In this document: positions 12,924 to 14,754 of the stretch, piece after piece
Layout: each line of letters begins with the position of its first letter
How positions within the stretch are numbered: position 1 is the stretch's first letter
NCBI GenBank assembly: GCA_017511405.1
Contig: JAFWKB010000023.1
Coordinates: 1 to 14,754 of the forward strand
Length of the DNA: 14,754 bases
From: Candidatus Saccharimonadota bacterium
GTDB lineage: Bacteria; Patescibacteriota; Saccharimonadia; Saccharimonadales; Saccharimonadaceae
Reading direction: 5' to 3'
Notes under the pieces: model-generated
Told to the model about the DNA's origin: nothing
The model's input: the letters and a program-made list of their open reading frames with translations, nothing else
The model's database searches: none
Program-made: the position numbers and the translations under genes

Positions 12924-14754
12924 ATGAAATTCACATCTTCTTACGAACCTCAAAATTTTGAAGCCGATATCTATCAAGCGTGGGAATCTTCTGGCGCTTT
13001 TAACCCTAAAAAACCGTCAGGAAATGACTATTACTCTATAGTTATGCCTCCCCCAAACGCCAACGGGAATCTCCACATTGGCCACGGCCTCACGATCGCA
13101 ATTGAGGATTCTTTAACTCGCTTCCACCGTCTGCTAGGGAACAATACCTGGTATATCCCCGGCGCAGATCATGCTGGGTTTGAAACCTGGGTTGTTTACG
13201 AGCGAGCCCTTGAAAGCGTCGGTCATTCTCGATTTGAATATACCCGCGACGAGCTCTACTCTCGCGTCTGGGATTTCGTTCAAGAACAGAGAGGAAACAT
13301 GGAGCTCCAAGTTCGCGCTCTCGGCGCTTCCTGCTCCTGGGACGATCTAACTTTCACCCTTGATGAGAACGTCGTCTCTCGTGTCTATCGAACCTTTGAG
13401 AAGATGTGGAACGATGGCTTAATCTATCGTGGAGAAAAACTAGTCAACTACTGCCCTAAGCACCAAACCGCCTTTGCCGACATCGAGGTTGAACATATTG
13501 ACGAACCTGGCTTTCTCTACGACCTAAAATACGAACTCACGGAAAAGTCCTCTCCTTCTTATATTGTCGTTTCTACCACTCGCCCGGAAACCCTCTTTGG
13601 TGACCAAGCCGTCGCCGTTAACCCCTCTGACGAACGCTACAAGAACATAATCGGAAAGAAAGTCAAGCTCCCTCTCACCGACCGAGAAATCCCAATCATC
13701 GCTGATGAACATGCCGACCCCGAATACGGCACAGGAGCCGTAAAAATCACTCCAGCTCACGATTTTGACGACTACGAGGTTGGCAAGCGTCACAACCTCG
13801 AAAATCTCCGCGTAATCACCGATGATGGCCATATGTCTGACCTCTGTGGCGAGCCTTACGCCGGTCTCACGACCGAAGAATGTCGTAAGCAGGTCATTAA
13901 GGACCTCAAAGCCTCCGACCTCCTTCTTGACACCCACAAAATCACCCACTCTGTTGCACATTGCTACAAATGCGGCACCGTTATCGAGCCCACTCTTAAA
14001 GAACAATGGTTCATAGACACCGAAACTCTCGCCAAAAACGCCATCTCCCATCTAGAGAAAAACGAAATCAAATTCCATCCTTCCTCAAAAGAGAAAGTCC
14101 TCATTAACTATCTTAAGAACCTCAAAGATTGGAACATTTCTCGTCAAATCCCCTGGGGAATCCCTATTCCAATGTTCAAAAAAATCGGAACTGTTTCCTC
14201 CGCAACCGGAGAAAACAACCTCGACAATTCTCCTGACTGGATTTTTGACACCCGCGTCGAACTCCAAGAAATTGAGGTCGGTGGCGTAAAATACATCCGT
14301 GATGAAGACACCTTCGATACCTGGTTCTCCTCCTCCCATTGGCCCATCGTCTGTACCGACTGGACCGAAGATCACGGCTCACCTTTCTATCCCTTAAACG
14401 TCATGGAAACTGGCGCCGATATTCTCTTTGCCTGGGTTGCCCGCATGATTATGATGGGTCTCTACGTAACCGACGAAATTCCGTTCAAAGATGTCTATCT
14501 CCACGGCCTCGTCCTCGACAGCAAAGGGAAGAAGATGTCCAAATCCAAAGGGAACGTCATCAATCCGATGGATCTCGTTGCCAAATACGGATCCGATGCC
14601 TTCCGTCTCGGAATCTTAAGAGGCCGCTCCGCTGGCATGGCCCAAGCTTTCTCTGAAGAATCCGTTATCTCCGGCCGCAACCTCTGCAACAAACTTTGGA
14701 ATATCGCTCGCCTCATCGACTCTTGGGTTGAAGACTTAGAACAAGAAACAACAA
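12924..14754 (+). CDS. valS: Valine--tRNA ligase (3' end outside the window)
   Basis: Class I synthetase charging tRNA-Val in the cytoplasm. The frame is open from 12924 to the right edge, giving 610 residues of an enzyme usually 700-900 long. M-P-P-P-N-A-N-G-N-L-H-I-G-H (41-54) holds the HIGH motif, followed by G-A-D-H-A-G-F-E-T. The editing (CP1) domain shows T-T-R-P-E-T-L-F-G-D-Q-A-V-A-V and G-T-G-A-V-K-I-T-P-A-H-D, the ValS rather than IleS version. A C-x-x-C (C-Y-K-C-G) zinc-type pair follows, and K-K-M-S-K-S ends at 541. The tail reaching the edge is the start of the anticodon-binding helices. F-E-T-W replaces the more usual I-A-T-Q after D-H-A-G. It stands alone behind the structured RNA. 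Confidence 0.95.
   Translation, partial: MKFTSSYEPQNFEADIYQAWESSGAFNPKKPSGNDYYSIVMPPPNANGNLHIGHGLTIAIEDSLTRFHRLLGNNTWYIPGADHAGFETWVVYERALESVGHSRFEYTRDELYSRVWDFVQEQRGNMELQVRALGASCSWDDLTFTLDENVVSRVYRTFEKMWNDGLIYRGEKLVNYCPKHQTAFADIEVEHIDEPGFLYDLKYELTEKSSPSYIVVSTTRPETLFGDQAVAVNPSDERYKNIIGKKVKLPLTDREIPIIADEHADPEYGTGAVKITPAHDFDDYEVGKRHNLENLRVITDDGHMSDLCGEPYAGLTTEECRKQVIKDLKASDLLLDTHKITHSVAHCYKCGTVIEPTLKEQWFIDTETLAKNAISHLEKNEIKFHPSSKEKVLINYLKNLKDWNISRQIPWGIPIPMFKKIGTVSSATGENNLDNSPDWIFDTRVELQEIEVGGVKYIRDEDTFDTWFSSSHWPIVCTDWTEDHGSPFYPLNVMETGADILFAWVARMIMMGLYVTDEIPFKDVYLHGLVLDSKGKKMSKSKGNVINPMDLVAKYGSDAFRLGILRGRSAGMAQAFSEESVISGRNLCNKLWNIARLIDSWVEDLEQETT

Noticed and set aside
13524..14051. 175-aa minus-strand ORF inside valS
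   Set aside because: It is the antisense shadow of a clearly conserved synthetase frame.
1..14754. CRISPR array or cas genes
   Set aside because: The only regular repeats are the coding 222-bp modules and the two REP-like copies; neither has the short repeat-spacer pattern, and no cas-like protein is present.

Overview
The window looks like a chromosome segment of a Candidate Phyla Radiation (Patescibacteria) bacterium, most likely a Saccharibacterium. Evidence: compact housekeeping genes of bacterial type (argS, pyrG, tsaD, valS), tight convergent and divergent packing, a lone FemABX ligase, and at the left edge a repeat family (W-S-G-N-L ... F-W-x-S-T ... G-F-S-L-R-C-V-A) that I associate from memory with Saccharibacteria surface proteins. 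The phylum call is an inference; CPR membership is better supported than the exact lineage. UGA is read only as a stop.

Layout. 1-830: the end of a tandem array of 222-bp, in-frame, hypervariable modules, closed by a hairpin and short GCGACATTAGC repeats. 831-4768: argS (minus), a small single-pass membrane protein (plus) and pyrG (minus); the last two converge on a terminator. 4857-5597: an AbrB/PIN toxin-antitoxin pair. 5637-6748: a winged-helix/HATPase/DUF4325 regulator behind six TGTTCAA half-sites that cover its own promoter. 6747-6889: tRNA-Ser(GGA) on the minus strand with promoter and terminator. 7112-10186: an operon of MacB-type ABC ATPase, FtsX-type permease and TsaD. 10222-11250: a FemABX peptidyltransferase. 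11264-12482: an accessory cassette holding a 72-aa protein resembling the N-terminus of IS1634-type transposases, coupled to a DUF3800 (RNase H-like) protein and flanked by structured DNA. 12527-12900: an intergenic zone with TTTCCACA motifs and a strong candidate for an independent structured RNA of about 245 nt. 12924-14754: valS, running off the right edge.

Two signals run across the whole window. First, seven transcription units share an extended -10 element of the form TATGnTATAAT (allowing changes), and in six of them it ends only 6-8 nt before the ATG, which predicts leaderless mRNAs. Second, the plus strand is C-rich and G-poor whichever way genes point, so it is probably the lagging strand; argS and pyrG on the other strand are correspondingly rich in Glu, Lys and Gly codons.

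The best candidates for undescribed biology are the module array (silent-cassette or retroelement-diversified antigen), the structured RNA before valS, the self-regulated HATPase/DUF4325 switch, and the small-ORF/DUF3800 cassette.
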